This document shows positions 9,246 to 17,943 of a DNA stretch of 64,000 nucleotides, piece by piece. Numbering within the stretch: position 1 is the first letter of the stretch; the number at the start of each line of letters is the position of its first letter. Where the stretch lies: the NCBI RefSeq assembly GCF_040939785.1, contig NZ_CP162553.1, positions 4,402,001 through 4,466,000 on the forward strand, in the 5' to 3' direction. The translations under genes and the position numbers were made by a program. The DNA is from Bradyrhizobium lupini (GTDB lineage: Bacteria; Pseudomonadota; Alphaproteobacteria; Rhizobiales; Xanthobacteraceae). The notes under the pieces are model-generated. The model saw only the letters and a list, made by a program, of their open reading frames with translations. It was not told the origin of the DNA and did not search any database.

Positions 9246-9481
9246 CAAAGCTGCTCGCTGTATCGTTACGTGTTGCCACACGATATGGGGACTGGCCTGG
9301 CAAAGTCGAACCGTCGAGGGAGGGGATGCCGGGAAGCACGCGGCCCTCTCCTGGCGAAGTGTCCGAAGGATGCGAGCCGTACATCCGCGAGGAAGCTCCG
9401 ATTTGATCTTTCGATACTGTCCTTCTAGCCTCACGGTGACGTCTCCCGCGCACGGATGGTGCGAACGCAAGGGTTTGTTCA

Positions 9482-10147
9482 GTGAGGATTCTGATTGTCG
9501 AGGACGATGCCGCCATGGCGCGCGGCCTTGCCGAGCGGCTCAAGCTGTCCGGGTTCGCCGTCGATATCGAGTCTGAAGGGGCTTCGGCAGCGCAGACCGC
9601 CTTGCTGGAACCCTACAGCCTCATCATCCTGGACATCAACTTGCCGAACGTGTCGGGTTTCGGAGTCCTACACAAGATACGGCAAGCCGGGTCGACCGTT
9701 CCGGTCATGATTCTGACTGCCCGTTACGCGACCGGCGATAAGGTCAGCGGGCTCGATCTCGGCGCCGACGATTATCTCTCCAAGCCATTTGATATCGCCG
9801 AATTTGATGCGCGCGTTCGTGCGCTCGTGAGAAGGGGACAGGGGCTTCCAAATCCAACCTTGATCTGTGGCCCGCTCGCGTTCGACCGCGCCGCGGGCAC
9901 GATTACACTGAGCGGCCGGCCGCTTGAATTGCGACGGCGCGAGTTTGCCGTGCTGGAAGTGCTGATGACCCGCGCCGGCAAAGTCGTCTCCAAGGAGCGC
10001 CTGATCGCGGAGGTATTTGGCTTCGACGAGGCGGTAGCGCCGAACGCGGCGGAACTCTATGTTGGTCGCGTTCGCCAGAAACTCGGTCCTGACGGGCCGC
10101 GAATCCGAACCGTCCGCGGGCTAGGCTATCTGCTGGAGGTACAGTGA
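9482..10147 (+). CDS. Response regulator, OmpR family (TctD-like)
   Basis: The 221-residue protein starts at GTG (9482). Residues 1-115 form a receiver domain with EDD near residues 7-9, phospho-Asp51 in LIILDINLPNVSG, Thr in MILTAR and Lys in LSKPF. Residues about 130-220 form a winged helix (PLELRRREFAVLEVLM, RTVRGLGYLLEV). It overlaps the histidine kinase by 4 bases. The kinase type and the following tricarboxylate-type carriers suggest the TctD role, activating uptake of tricarboxylates (inference). Confidence 0.9.
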   Translation: MRILIVEDDAAMARGLAERLKLSGFAVDIESEGASAAQTALLEPYSLIILDINLPNVSGFGVLHKIRQAGSTVPVMILTARYATGDKVSGLDLGADDYLSKPFDIAEFDARVRALVRRGQGLPNPTLICGPLAFDRAAGTITLSGRPLELRRREFAVLEVLMTRAGKVVSKERLIAEVFGFDEAVAPNAAELYVGRVRQKLGPDGPRIRTVRGLGYLLEVQ

Positions 10148-11565
10148 TCGCCACCTGGCGGCCGTCGTTGAGGCGAACGCTCCTCACCAATCTGGTGGCG
10201 CCCGCCATTGTATTGGCGATGGTGCTTGGAATCGGCGGTATGTTGCTGATCCAGCGCGTTGTGCAGACAGTTCATGACCGGTTGCTCGATGGGTCGGTTC
10301 TCGCCATCGCCGAACGCGTCGGCGTGGAAGATGGCGAACTGACGGTCGACTTGCCGCAGGTTGCGCTCGGCATGCTGGAAAGCCAGTCGCACGACAGCAT
10401 CTATTACAGCGTGACTTACCTCGGCGAATTGATCACCGGTTACAAGGATCTTCCACTGTCCGGCTTCGATCGATTGAAGGCTGGCGAAACCGGCCATCGC
10501 GATGGCGCGTATCGCGGCAAAACGGTTCGTATCGGCGCGCAGGCGCGGCAGGTCTACGGCAGGCCGGGGCTGGTCCTCGTCGCAGTGGCCGAAACGGTGC
10601 AGGCGCGCCGCGTCGTCGAAAGTGAAATGCTGATCGGACTGGCGATGCTCGAGGCCGGGTTGATTAGCCTGATCGCTTGCCTCGGCTGGTACGCCGTCGA
10701 TCGAGGCCTGAGGCCGCTTGGCGAGCTCAAGCAAGAAATCGACGCGCGCGGTATTCAGGGCGGTCCAAATCTCAGTCCGCTCGACCTTTCCCGGGTGCCG
10801 CAGGAAGCTTTAGCACCGGCGCTCGCGGTAAATTCCCTGCTACAGCGGCTGGATCTGGCCATCGGACTGGTGCGCCGATTCACAGCCGATGCCTCGCATC
10901 AGATGCGAACCCCATTGGCGATACTGCGGACGCATCTCGATCTGGTGCGACGCCTGGGGTCGGAAACGCCGGCGGGCCAATCTGCCCTCGACGAGGTCGA
11001 TAACGCCATCAACCGCCTTGAACGGCTGCTCGGGCAGCTCGTGACACTGGCACGGGCCGACGAGCAGAACATTGCGCAACCGGCCGCGGAGAACGTTGAC
11101 CTGAATGAGGTCGCCTTCAATGTCCTGTCGGAGCGTGCCCCACAGGCTTTCGCGAACGACATCGACGTCCAGTTCGATCGATCCGACTGTCCCGCGGTCA
11201 TCGCCGGCAATACGGTCCTGATTGGCGAATTGCTGGCAAACCTGATCGACAATGCGATCCGCTACAACCGCCCCGGGGGGATGGTCCTGGTTCGCGCGGT
11301 TGTTGACGCCACGACCGCGCGAATTGAAGTCGAGGATACCGGTCCGGGAATTCCGGAGGCCCATCGGGCCCGCGTCTTCGAGCGTTTTTATCGGATTCCG
11401 ATGGCGAACGGCCCTGCAGGCAGTGGTCTTGGACTGGCCATCGTGAAAGCCTTGTCGGACCGTCTCGGGGCCCAAATCGTGCTTGCACCTGGCCCGGAAG
11501 GCCGGGGTCTGCGGGTTTCCGTGAGCTTTCCTCTTGCCAAGCGTGATGGTGAAAGCTCAAGTTGA
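10144..11565 (+). CDS. Sensor histidine kinase, TctE-like
   Basis: The 473-residue inner-membrane kinase starts at GTG overlapping the regulator's stop. It has a membrane helix at about 17-40, a periplasmic domain of about 130 residues as in the 2CSK_N domain of TctE/QseC kinases, a second helix at about 160-185, then HisKA with the phospho-His in ADASHQMRTPLAILRTHLDL. The ATPase domain has the N box (ANLIDNAIRYN), G1 (DTGPGIP), F box (FERFYR) and G2 (GSGLGLAIVKAL). All catalytic motifs are intact. The gene next to it encodes a periplasmic binding protein, so ligand sensing may be direct or through that protein. Confidence 0.9.
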   Translation: MIATWRPSLRRTLLTNLVAPAIVLAMVLGIGGMLLIQRVVQTVHDRLLDGSVLAIAERVGVEDGELTVDLPQVALGMLESQSHDSIYYSVTYLGELITGYKDLPLSGFDRLKAGETGHRDGAYRGKTVRIGAQARQVYGRPGLVLVAVAETVQARRVVESEMLIGLAMLEAGLISLIACLGWYAVDRGLRPLGELKQEIDARGIQGGPNLSPLDLSRVPQEALAPALAVNSLLQRLDLAIGLVRRFTADASHQMRTPLAILRTHLDLVRRLGSETPAGQSALDEVDNAINRLERLLGQLVTLARADEQNIAQPAAENVDLNEVAFNVLSERAPQAFANDIDVQFDRSDCPAVIAGNTVLIGELLANLIDNAIRYNRPGGMVLVRAVVDATTARIEVEDTGPGIPEAHRARVFERFYRIPMANGPAGSGLGLAIVKALSDRLGAQIVLAPGPEGRGLRVSVSFPLAKRDGESSS

Positions 11566-11651
11566 GGCCGGATTGTGCGCTGCCGTACGAATGGCTGCGG
11601 TCCTGAACAACTGAAGTCCGCAAAGCGGCTCATGGACGAGGAAACGTCACG

Positions 11652-12728
11652 ATGTCGGCTGCCAAAGCCTTGGCCTTGTGCGTCGGGATCTTGCTGACGT
11701 GGCCTGCCATGTCGGAGCAGGCACAGCTCGGCCCTCTCAAAGGGCAAGCATCCGCTATCGCCGGAGCTCGAGAGCAACTCAACATCGTATCGACGACCCA
11801 GGACGCGGACGTCGCCGACTTGCTTGCCGATTTCCGGGCAAGTCATCCGGACATCGAGATCGTCCATACAAAGATCAACTCGAACGATATCTACAATCAA
11901 GTCGTGGATCCCTCGACCTCCAGTGCAGCACCCGGAGACATTGTCTGGAGCTCCGCGATGGATCTGCAGATCAAGCTCGTCAATGACGGCTATGCTCAAC
12001 CCTATGTCTCGAAGGAAATTGCGCATATCCCGGATTGGGCCATCTGGAAAGACGAAGCCTATGCCATCACGGCGGAGCCGATTGTCATTGTTTATAACAA
12101 GAACCTCGTTGCGGAGTCCGATGTACCCCGAACCCGCACTGACCTGAAGAGCCTTCTAAGCCGAAAGCCTGACATCTATCGAGGTAAGATCGCAACCTAT
12201 GACCCGGAGCAGAGCGGGACCGGTTTCCTGTTCATCACGCGCGATGCCGGAATCACCAGGACAACGTGGGATTTGGTCCGTGCGTTTGGCAGCGCCGGTA
12301 TCAAGCTCTATTCGACCACCGGAACGGTGCTTGATCGGATTTCATCCGGCGAACATCTGCTCGCCTACAATATGATAGGGTCTTACGCGATCGAACGGGC
12401 CAAGGAAGATGCCTCTATCGGAATCGTGTTTCCTGCCGACTACATCACCTTGATGTCGCGAATAGCCTTTATACCCGTCACCGCGCCCCACCCGGAATCC
12501 GCGAAATTGTTTCTTGATTACCTGCTTTCAGAACGCGGCCAGAAATTTCTCCTGGCCCGGTCAGTCGGTCCTGTGCGCCTCGGTCTCGGCGCGGAAGGCG
12601 TGATACCTGCGGATCGCAGCGGCGCAGTCAAGCCGATCCATATTGGTGCAGAATTGCTCACCTATCTCGATCAATCGAAACGAGCGAGCTTCCTCAAAGA
12701 GTGGCGCCGCGCGTTGCAGGATCGATAG
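11652..12728 (+). CDS. Periplasmic extracellular solute-binding protein (iron/phosphoglycerate type)
   Basis: The protein has 358 residues, with an N-terminal hydrophobic signal segment (MSAAKALALCVGILLTWP). The body is a type-2 periplasmic binding fold: LNIVSTTQDADVADLL, DIVWSSAMD, then PIVIVYNKN and SAKLFLDYLLSERGQ. These match the AfuA/FutA/PgtC-type group of binding proteins. No ABC permease or ATPase lies nearby. The gene follows the kinase by 86 bases, an arrangement in which such proteins serve as periplasmic co-sensors for the kinase (as in PgtABC). I infer a sensing rather than a transport role. Carboxylate binding is likely but not shown. Confidence 0.8.
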   Translation: MSAAKALALCVGILLTWPAMSEQAQLGPLKGQASAIAGAREQLNIVSTTQDADVADLLADFRASHPDIEIVHTKINSNDIYNQVVDPSTSSAAPGDIVWSSAMDLQIKLVNDGYAQPYVSKEIAHIPDWAIWKDEAYAITAEPIVIVYNKNLVAESDVPRTRTDLKSLLSRKPDIYRGKIATYDPEQSGTGFLFITRDAGITRTTWDLVRAFGSAGIKLYSTTGTVLDRISSGEHLLAYNMIGSYAIERAKEDASIGIVFPADYITLMSRIAFIPVTAPHPESAKLFLDYLLSERGQKFLLARSVGPVRLGLGAEGVIPADRSGAVKPIHIGAELLTYLDQSKRASFLKEWRRALQDR

Positions 12729-12749
12729 AAATCCAGGGATCTGGATTTC
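12728..12749 (+). terminator. Hairpin directly after the binding-protein stop codon
   Basis: A perfect 9-base inverted repeat, GAAATCCAG / CTGGATTTC with a 4-base loop, begins at the last base of the TAG stop codon. It is not followed by a T run, so it may be a weak or Rho-assisted terminator or an mRNA-stabilising stem. The following 250 bases to the MFS gene contain no visible gene. Confidence 0.45.
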
Positions 12750-12999
12750 AGACGGAATAACATCCGAGAGAAGCCCCCCATATCTGCCGGCTCATCAAGC
12801 GCGTCGTCTTCAAACCGATTTTCTTGCGGAGTGCGGCAGCGACAGGTTGGTGACAGGCAGCTGATATACGATGAGGCAGCAATCGTAGCTTGAACGATCG
12901 CTCCTCGCGTATCGGTCAATCCGGCCGCGATCAAGTTTGCAACACCTGCAAGACGGGTGAACAAGACAAAAAAACATAAACGATAAAAGGGAGGACGGC

Positions 13000-14307
13000 A
13001 TGACGGTTACCACCGGACAGTCGAAGCTTGGCATGGTGCTCCGCGTCACCAGTGGCAACTTTCTTGAGATGTTCGACTTCTTTCTGTCGGGCGTCTACGC
13101 GTCGTACATCGCCAAGGCATTCTTCCCACTCGAAAATGAATACGCGTCACTGCTGCTGACCTTCGTTGCGTTTGGCGCAGGCTTTCTGATGCGCCCGCTC
13201 GGCGCCATCATCCTCGGCGCCTACGTGGATCGGATCGGCCGGCGCCAAGGCCTGATCGTTACACTGTCGATCATGGCTGCCGGCACGGTGCTCATCGCGT
13301 TCGTGCCAAGTTACGCAACCATTGGCATATTGGCCCCGATCCTCGTCTTGATCGGACGCCTGCTGCAAGGCTTCTCGGCTGGCGTCGAGCTTGGTGGGGT
13401 TTCCGTCTATCTCTCGGAAATGGCCACACCGGGAAAGAAGGGTTTTTACGCCAGCTGGCAATCGGCAAGTCAACAGGTCGCGATCATCGTCTCGGCCTCG
13501 CTGGGTTTCGCTCTCAATGCATGGCTTGCACCGGCGCAGCTTGACGATTGGGGCTGGCGTATTCCGTTCTTCATCGGCTGCCTGATCGTTCCTTTCGTAT
13601 TCTTCATTCGACGCTCGCTGCAGGAAACCGATGAATTCCTGGCGCGGAAGCATCATCCGACACCCCGCGAGATCTATCGCTCCATCCTCGCAAACTGGAG
13701 CATTGTGCTTGCCGGGATGATGATGGTGATCATGACCACGGTGTCGTTCTACCTCATTACCGTCTACACGCCGACATTCGGCAAATCGGTCCTCAAGCTG
13801 ACCGCGGCCGATGGCCTGATCGTGACGATTTGCGTGGGAATATCGAACTTCATCTGGCTTCCCATCATGGGCTCGTTGTCCGATCGGATTGGTCGTCGGC
13901 CGATCCTCATCGCCTTTTCGACTTTGGCATTTCTGACTGCATATCCCGCGCTTTCCTGGTTGGCCGCAGGCCTGACGTTCCCGAAGATGCTGACGGTCCT
14001 ACTTTGGTTGTCTTTCATCTACGCCAGCTACAACGGCGCGATGATCGTCGCATTGACCGAAGTCATGCCGGTGGGTGTACGAACGTCGGGATTCTCCCTC
14101 GCATATAGTCTGGCAACGACGTTCGGCGGGTTTACGGCAGCGATCTGCACCTGGCTGATCGCTGCCACTGGTGACAATGCGTCGCCGGGATATTGGATGA
14201 GCGCGGCAGCGCTCTGTGGTCTGGCCGGGACGTACCTCGTTTACAGGCCGCAACAACGACGCGCGCTATCCGGCGCCAATTCGGTCGAGACGGTGATAGG
14301 GACGTGA
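13000..14307 (+). CDS. MFS citrate/tricarballylate:proton symporter (MHS family)
   Basis: The 435-residue protein has about 12 membrane helices. The segments [40 protein letters not shown] and [20 protein letters not shown] closely recall citrate carrier CitA/CitH and tricarballylate carrier TcuC. The MFS signature DRIGRRQ is present after helix 2 and again as DRIGRRP. A GGGAGG ribosome site precedes the ATG. Its place after a TctDE-like pair and before isocitrate dehydrogenase supports uptake of a tricarboxylate with protons. Which of citrate, tricarballylate or aconitate it takes is not decidable from sequence. Confidence 0.85.
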   Translation: MTVTTGQSKLGMVLRVTSGNFLEMFDFFLSGVYASYIAKAFFPLENEYASLLLTFVAFGAGFLMRPLGAIILGAYVDRIGRRQGLIVTLSIMAAGTVLIAFVPSYATIGILAPILVLIGRLLQGFSAGVELGGVSVYLSEMATPGKKGFYASWQSASQQVAIIVSASLGFALNAWLAPAQLDDWGWRIPFFIGCLIVPFVFFIRRSLQETDEFLARKHHPTPREIYRSILANWSIVLAGMMMVIMTTVSFYLITVYTPTFGKSVLKLTAADGLIVTICVGISNFIWLPIMGSLSDRIGRRPILIAFSTLAFLTAYPALSWLAAGLTFPKMLTVLLWLSFIYASYNGAMIVALTEVMPVGVRTSGFSLAYSLATTFGGFTAAICTWLIAATGDNASPGYWMSAAALCGLAGTYLVYRPQQRRALSGANSVETVIGT

Positions 14308-14316
14308 CCACCAAAG

Positions 14317-14345
14317 TGCTCGATGACGTCGACCGTCATCGAGCA
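14317..14345. other. Perfect 12-base inverted repeat between two transport genes
   Basis: TGCTCGATGACG (14317-14328) and CGTCATCGAGCA (14334-14345) are exact reverse complements separated by TCGAC. No T run follows. The element lies 10 bases after the symporter stop and 40 bases before the next start. It could be a stem that limits read-through or protects mRNA, or an operator. Confidence 0.7.
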
Positions 14346-14384
14346 AGCACAGTCCTCGAATAATTGCATCGAAGGAAATTGCCG

Positions 14385-15182
14385 ATGAGCGTGACGATCG
14401 TCGTGCGCAGGCTAGTTGCGCTAAGCTTGCTGATTGTCTTGGCGGCCGCGGCTGGAATCGCCAAGGCGTCCGAAGTCAGGGTCATGATCTCGGGAGGCTT
14501 GGCGACGCCTTATAAGGAGCTCGTACCGCAATTTGAACGCGCGACGGGAAATACGGTCGTCACGGCCTATGGCCCCTCGATGGGAACGACGGAGAACGCC
14601 ATCCCCGTGCGACTGGCACGCGGCGAGGCGGCGGACGTGCTCATCATGGTCGGCGACGCGCTTGGCGAGATGATCGAGCAGGGCAGGGCGGTCAGAACCA
14701 GCCGCGTCGACCTGGTACGCTCGCCAATCGGGATCGCGGTACGCGCCGGAACGCCAAAGCCTGATATCGGTACTCCTGACGCATTGAAGCAGGCACTGTT
14801 GAACGCGAAGTCAGTTGCATACTCCGACAGCGCCAGCGGCGTCTATGTGGGCACCGAGCTGTTCAAGCGTCTCGGGATCGCCGCCGAGATGAAGGACAAG
14901 GCCAAAATGATTCCGGCGGAGCCGGTCGCGAGTGTTGTTGCACGCGGTGACGCCGAACTCGGCTTTCAACAGATCAGTGAACTTCTGCCGATCGCTGGAG
15001 CCGACCTTGTCGGGCCGCTCCCGCCAGACGTCCAGAAAATCACGATCTTTTCTGCAGGCATAACCTCCGGTGCCAGTCAGCCGGAAGCCGGACGGGCTCT
15101 GATTGCCTTCCTCGCTTCCGCTGCTGCTGCTCCGGCCCTGAAAAAAGCGGGTCTCGATCCCTTTGCAGCATCGGAGAAATAG
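14385..15182 (+). CDS. Periplasmic substrate-binding protein, ModA-like
   Basis: The start at ATG 14385 follows a GAAGGAA ribosome site. The earlier TTG at 14364 is less likely. The 265-residue protein has a signal peptide ending GIAKA and then VRVMISGGLATPYKELVPQFE, ARGEAADVLIM and SDSASGVYVG. This is the pattern of the molybdate-type (SBP_bac_11) binding fold. No modBC genes are near. Standalone members of this group occur with carboxylate metabolism genes, so molybdate is not assumed. Its place between two MFS carriers suggests capture or sensing of an organic anion. Confidence 0.75.
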   Translation: MSVTIVVRRLVALSLLIVLAAAAGIAKASEVRVMISGGLATPYKELVPQFERATGNTVVTAYGPSMGTTENAIPVRLARGEAADVLIMVGDALGEMIEQGRAVRTSRVDLVRSPIGIAVRAGTPKPDIGTPDALKQALLNAKSVAYSDSASGVYVGTELFKRLGIAAEMKDKAKMIPAEPVASVVARGDAELGFQQISELLPIAGADLVGPLPPDVQKITIFSAGITSGASQPEAGRALIAFLASAAAAPALKKAGLDPFAASEK

Positions 15183-15234
15183 ACCGCTTCAGATCTGCGC
15201 GAGGCGGACGATTCCAGCGAAGGGGGACTTGATA

Positions 15235-15495
15235 ATGAAGCAGTATCTCAACAGCTTCGGCGCACGCCAGACACTTGTCGTCGGTGCAAAGAGCTACGCC
15301 TACTATTCGCTTGCCGCAGCGGAAAAGAATGGCCTTCCCAGCATCTCCAGAAGCTCGCGATCGAGATCCGCGAGTCCGATGGTGCGAATAAGGCCATCAT
15401 ACCCTTGACCTGCCGCATCGATACGCTCGACGAGCTTGAATATTTCCGCAACGGCGGAATTTTTTCAATACGTCCTGCGCCAACTCGCTGCCTGA
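15235..15495 (+). pseudogene. acnA: Aconitate hydratase relic, internal deletion
   Basis: The gene starts normally after an AAGGGGGA ribosome site. The first 38 residues are the start of aconitase (MKQYLNSFGARQTL, SYAYYSLAAAEKNGLPSISR). At about 15351 it jumps, out of frame, into the enzyme's last 45 residues (IPLTCRIDTLDELEYFRNGG, then I-FQYVLRQLAA and stop if one T is removed from the T6 run at 15460-15465). A functional aconitase has about 900 residues, so some 800 codons, including the three cluster-binding Cys, are missing. The deletion and the extra base make it non-functional. It marks a former citrate-to-isocitrate step just before isocitrate dehydrogenase. Confidence 0.85.
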
Positions 15496-15519
15496 TCGTC
15501 AACCCGAAACGAGGACGCC

Positions 15520-16839
15520 ATGCCAACGAATTCCGCGCCGCTACCGAGGATCGAAGCGGAAACCATGCGCCGCATTACATGGCGCCTGCTTCCGTTTTTC
15601 ATGGTGTGCTATTTCATTTCATACGTTGACCGCGTCAATGCCGGGTTTGCGGCCCTGCAAATGAACAAGGATCTGGGCCTGACGCAGGCTGCCTTCGGGG
15701 CGGGCGGGGCGCTGTTCTATATCGCCTACATTCTTTTCGAGGTCCCCAGTAATCTGGCGATGCAGAAAGTTGGCGCGCGGATCTGGATCGCGCGCATTAT
15801 GATCACATGGGGGATAGTCGGTATTCTCTCCGCTTTCGCGGTAGGGCCGATTACTTTTTATCTGAGCCGCTTCTTGTTGGGTGCAGCGGAGGCCGGGTTC
15901 TTTCCTGGTGTGATCCTGTATCTGACCTTCTGGTTTCCGGCGGCCTATCGCGCACGGATCGTTGCGGTTTTCATGGTGGCGATACCGCTATCGAGCTTTT
16001 TGGGATCGCCAATATCCGGCGCTTTGCTGGCGATGGATGGCGTGCTCGGCCTTCGTGGTTGGCAATGGCTTTTCATCGTTGAAGCCATTCCGGCCGTCCT
16101 GCTCGGCCTGGTCTCGTTCTTCGGGCTTCCGAACAAACCCGCTGATGCAAAATGGCTCGAGCCGGAGGCGCGCAATTGGCTCGACGCGCGCCTGCAGTCG
16201 GAACGATCGATGGCGAAGCAGGTCGGCCACATGTCGCTGTGGCAAATTCTGACCAACAAATATGTGCTCATCCTCGGTTTGATCTATGCGGGAAGCTCGG
16301 CCACGAGCAACGCGTTGTCGCTGTGGCAGCCTCAGATCGTGAAATCGTTCGGGATGTCCAACATGGAGACCGGCTTCCTGAATGCCATCCCATTTGGCAT
16401 CGCCTCCGTTGCGATGATCTTTTGGGGAAGATATTCGGACAGGTCGAACGCCCATGCCCAAAACACCGCAATACCACTTGCGTTATGCGCAACGGCGCTG
16501 CTTGCGACCATGCTCACGAGCTCATTACCCGTGACGCTTGCTATTCTGAGCGTGGTCTTGATCGGTAATTATTCGATCAAGGGACCATTCTGGGCCCTGG
16601 CGACTGGGACACTCTCTCCGGCAACTGCTGCGGCCGGAATTGCCGGCATCAATACCCTGTCGCACATCGGCACTTCTGGCGCGGTGTGGCTGCTCGGCGT
16701 CATTAAGGAGGCGACGGGTAGCTTCCCCATGGCCTTGATACCGCTGGCTTTGCTTCAAATCGCCGGGATCATCGCGGTGCTTTGGATCAGCAAGCAGGAA
16801 ACGCTACCCGCCACCTCCGCCGCAAGCCCCGTACATTGA
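15520..16839 (+). CDS. MFS transporter, anion:cation symporter (ACS) family
   Basis: The 439-residue, 12-helix protein shows the ACS family marks: RRITWRLLPFFMVCYFISYV, DRVNAGFAALQM, RFLLGAAEAGFFPGVILYL and WLFIVEAIPAVLLG. The family moves organic anions such as tartrate, phthalate, glucarate or hydroxyphenylacetate with protons. The gene stands 25 bases after the aconitase relic and 62 before isocitrate dehydrogenase. This suggests a di- or tricarboxylate as substrate, but the family is broad and the substrate is unresolved. Confidence 0.85.
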   Translation: MPTNSAPLPRIEAETMRRITWRLLPFFMVCYFISYVDRVNAGFAALQMNKDLGLTQAAFGAGGALFYIAYILFEVPSNLAMQKVGARIWIARIMITWGIVGILSAFAVGPITFYLSRFLLGAAEAGFFPGVILYLTFWFPAAYRARIVAVFMVAIPLSSFLGSPISGALLAMDGVLGLRGWQWLFIVEAIPAVLLGLVSFFGLPNKPADAKWLEPEARNWLDARLQSERSMAKQVGHMSLWQILTNKYVLILGLIYAGSSATSNALSLWQPQIVKSFGMSNMETGFLNAIPFGIASVAMIFWGRYSDRSNAHAQNTAIPLALCATALLATMLTSSLPVTLAILSVVLIGNYSIKGPFWALATGTLSPATAAAGIAGINTLSHIGTSGAVWLLGVIKEATGSFPMALIPLALLQIAGIIAVLWISKQETLPATSAASPVH

Positions 16840-16901
16840 GTGCAAGGCAGCATGTCTGACATTCACAAAACCCCGCGGCTCTCATCTTCGAGGACATAGT
16901 A

Positions 16902-17939
16902 ATGCCTGCTCAATCCAAACCGAAGCGGCCCGCTACGCTCATTCCAGGCGATGGTATCGGCCCCGAGATCGTGAAATCGGCCGTCGACATTCTCGAAGCG
17001 CTCGGCTCTCCATTCGAATGGGACATCCAGCAGGGTGGCCTGGCCGCGATCGAGGAAAGCCGTGATCCGCTGCCGCAGGCGACGCTGGACAGCATCCGAC
17101 GTACGCGGCTCGCCCTGAAGGGCCCGCTAACGACGCCGGTGGGGGGAGGATTCCGCTCGATCAATGTTCGTCTGCGCGAAGAATTCGGCCTTTACGCCAA
17201 TTTGCGGCCGGTTCGAAGCATGGTTCCCGGAGGACGATTCGACGAAATCGATATCGTGCTGGTGCGCGAGAACCTCGGCGGGCTCTATGTCGCTTTCGAA
17301 CACTATATTCCAATTGGGGAGGATCCGCACGCGGTCGCCATTTCGACCGGGGTCAATACGCGTGAAGGATCGCGCAAGATCATCGAATTCGCATTCGACT
17401 ACGCGCTCAAGAACGGTCGCAAGAAGGTGACCGTCGTGCACAAGGCCAACGTGCTGAAGGCGCTGACCGGCATCTTTCTCGAGGTCGGTCACGAGGTTGC
17501 AAAGAAGTACGAGGGCAGGGTCAAGATGGACGATCGCATCGTCGATGCCACGGCGATGCAGCTCGTCATGAATCCCTGGCAGTTCGACGTCATCGTCACC
17601 ACCAATTTGTTCGGCGACATCCTGTCCGATCAGCTCGCCGGGTTGGTCGGCGGTCTCGGCATGGCTCCCGGTGCCAACATCGGTCCGGATGCGGCGATCT
17701 TCGAGGCCGTGCACGGCTCGGCGCCGGATATCGCCGGCAAGGGAATCGCCAATCCGCTCGCTTTACTGCTGGCGGTCGGGCTGATGCTGGAGCACATTGA
17801 TCAGCCTGATCTCGCAAACCGTCTTAGAGCGGCAATTGATCAGGTCTTGCGCAAGGACGGCGTTCGCACGCCCGATCTGGGCGGCAAGGCGTCTACTGGC
17901 GACTTCACGCAAAGCATCATCCGTCGATTGGGAGGCTAA
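16902..17939 (+). CDS. NAD-type isocitrate dehydrogenase
   Basis: The 345-residue protein belongs to the isocitrate/isopropylmalate dehydrogenase family ([58 protein letters not shown]). The substrate loop [19 protein letters not shown] contains the Ser, Asn and Arg typical of isocitrate rather than isopropylmalate enzymes. It makes 2-oxoglutarate and CO2 with NAD+. The usual REN-T-E-G segment is RENLGGLY here, an odd change next to the active site. The 2-oxoglutarate permease begins 4 bases later, so the two are co-transcribed. Homoisocitrate or tartrate dehydrogenase activity is a less likely alternative. Confidence 0.85.
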   Translation: MPAQSKPKRPATLIPGDGIGPEIVKSAVDILEALGSPFEWDIQQGGLAAIEESRDPLPQATLDSIRRTRLALKGPLTTPVGGGFRSINVRLREEFGLYANLRPVRSMVPGGRFDEIDIVLVRENLGGLYVAFEHYIPIGEDPHAVAISTGVNTREGSRKIIEFAFDYALKNGRKKVTVVHKANVLKALTGIFLEVGHEVAKKYEGRVKMDDRIVDATAMQLVMNPWQFDVIVTTNLFGDILSDQLAGLVGGLGMAPGANIGPDAAIFEAVHGSAPDIAGKGIANPLALLLAVGLMLEHIDQPDLANRLRAAIDQVLRKDGVRTPDLGGKASTGDFTQSIIRRLGG

Positions 17940-17943
17940 GCAA

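Noticed and set aside
14385..15182. Molybdate uptake by a ModA protein
   Set aside because: There are no modB or modC genes and the neighbours are carboxylate carriers, so only the fold is claimed.
16902..17939. 3-isopropylmalate dehydrogenase
   Set aside because: The substrate loop has the Ser-x-Asn and Arg pattern of isocitrate dehydrogenases, and no leucine genes are near.
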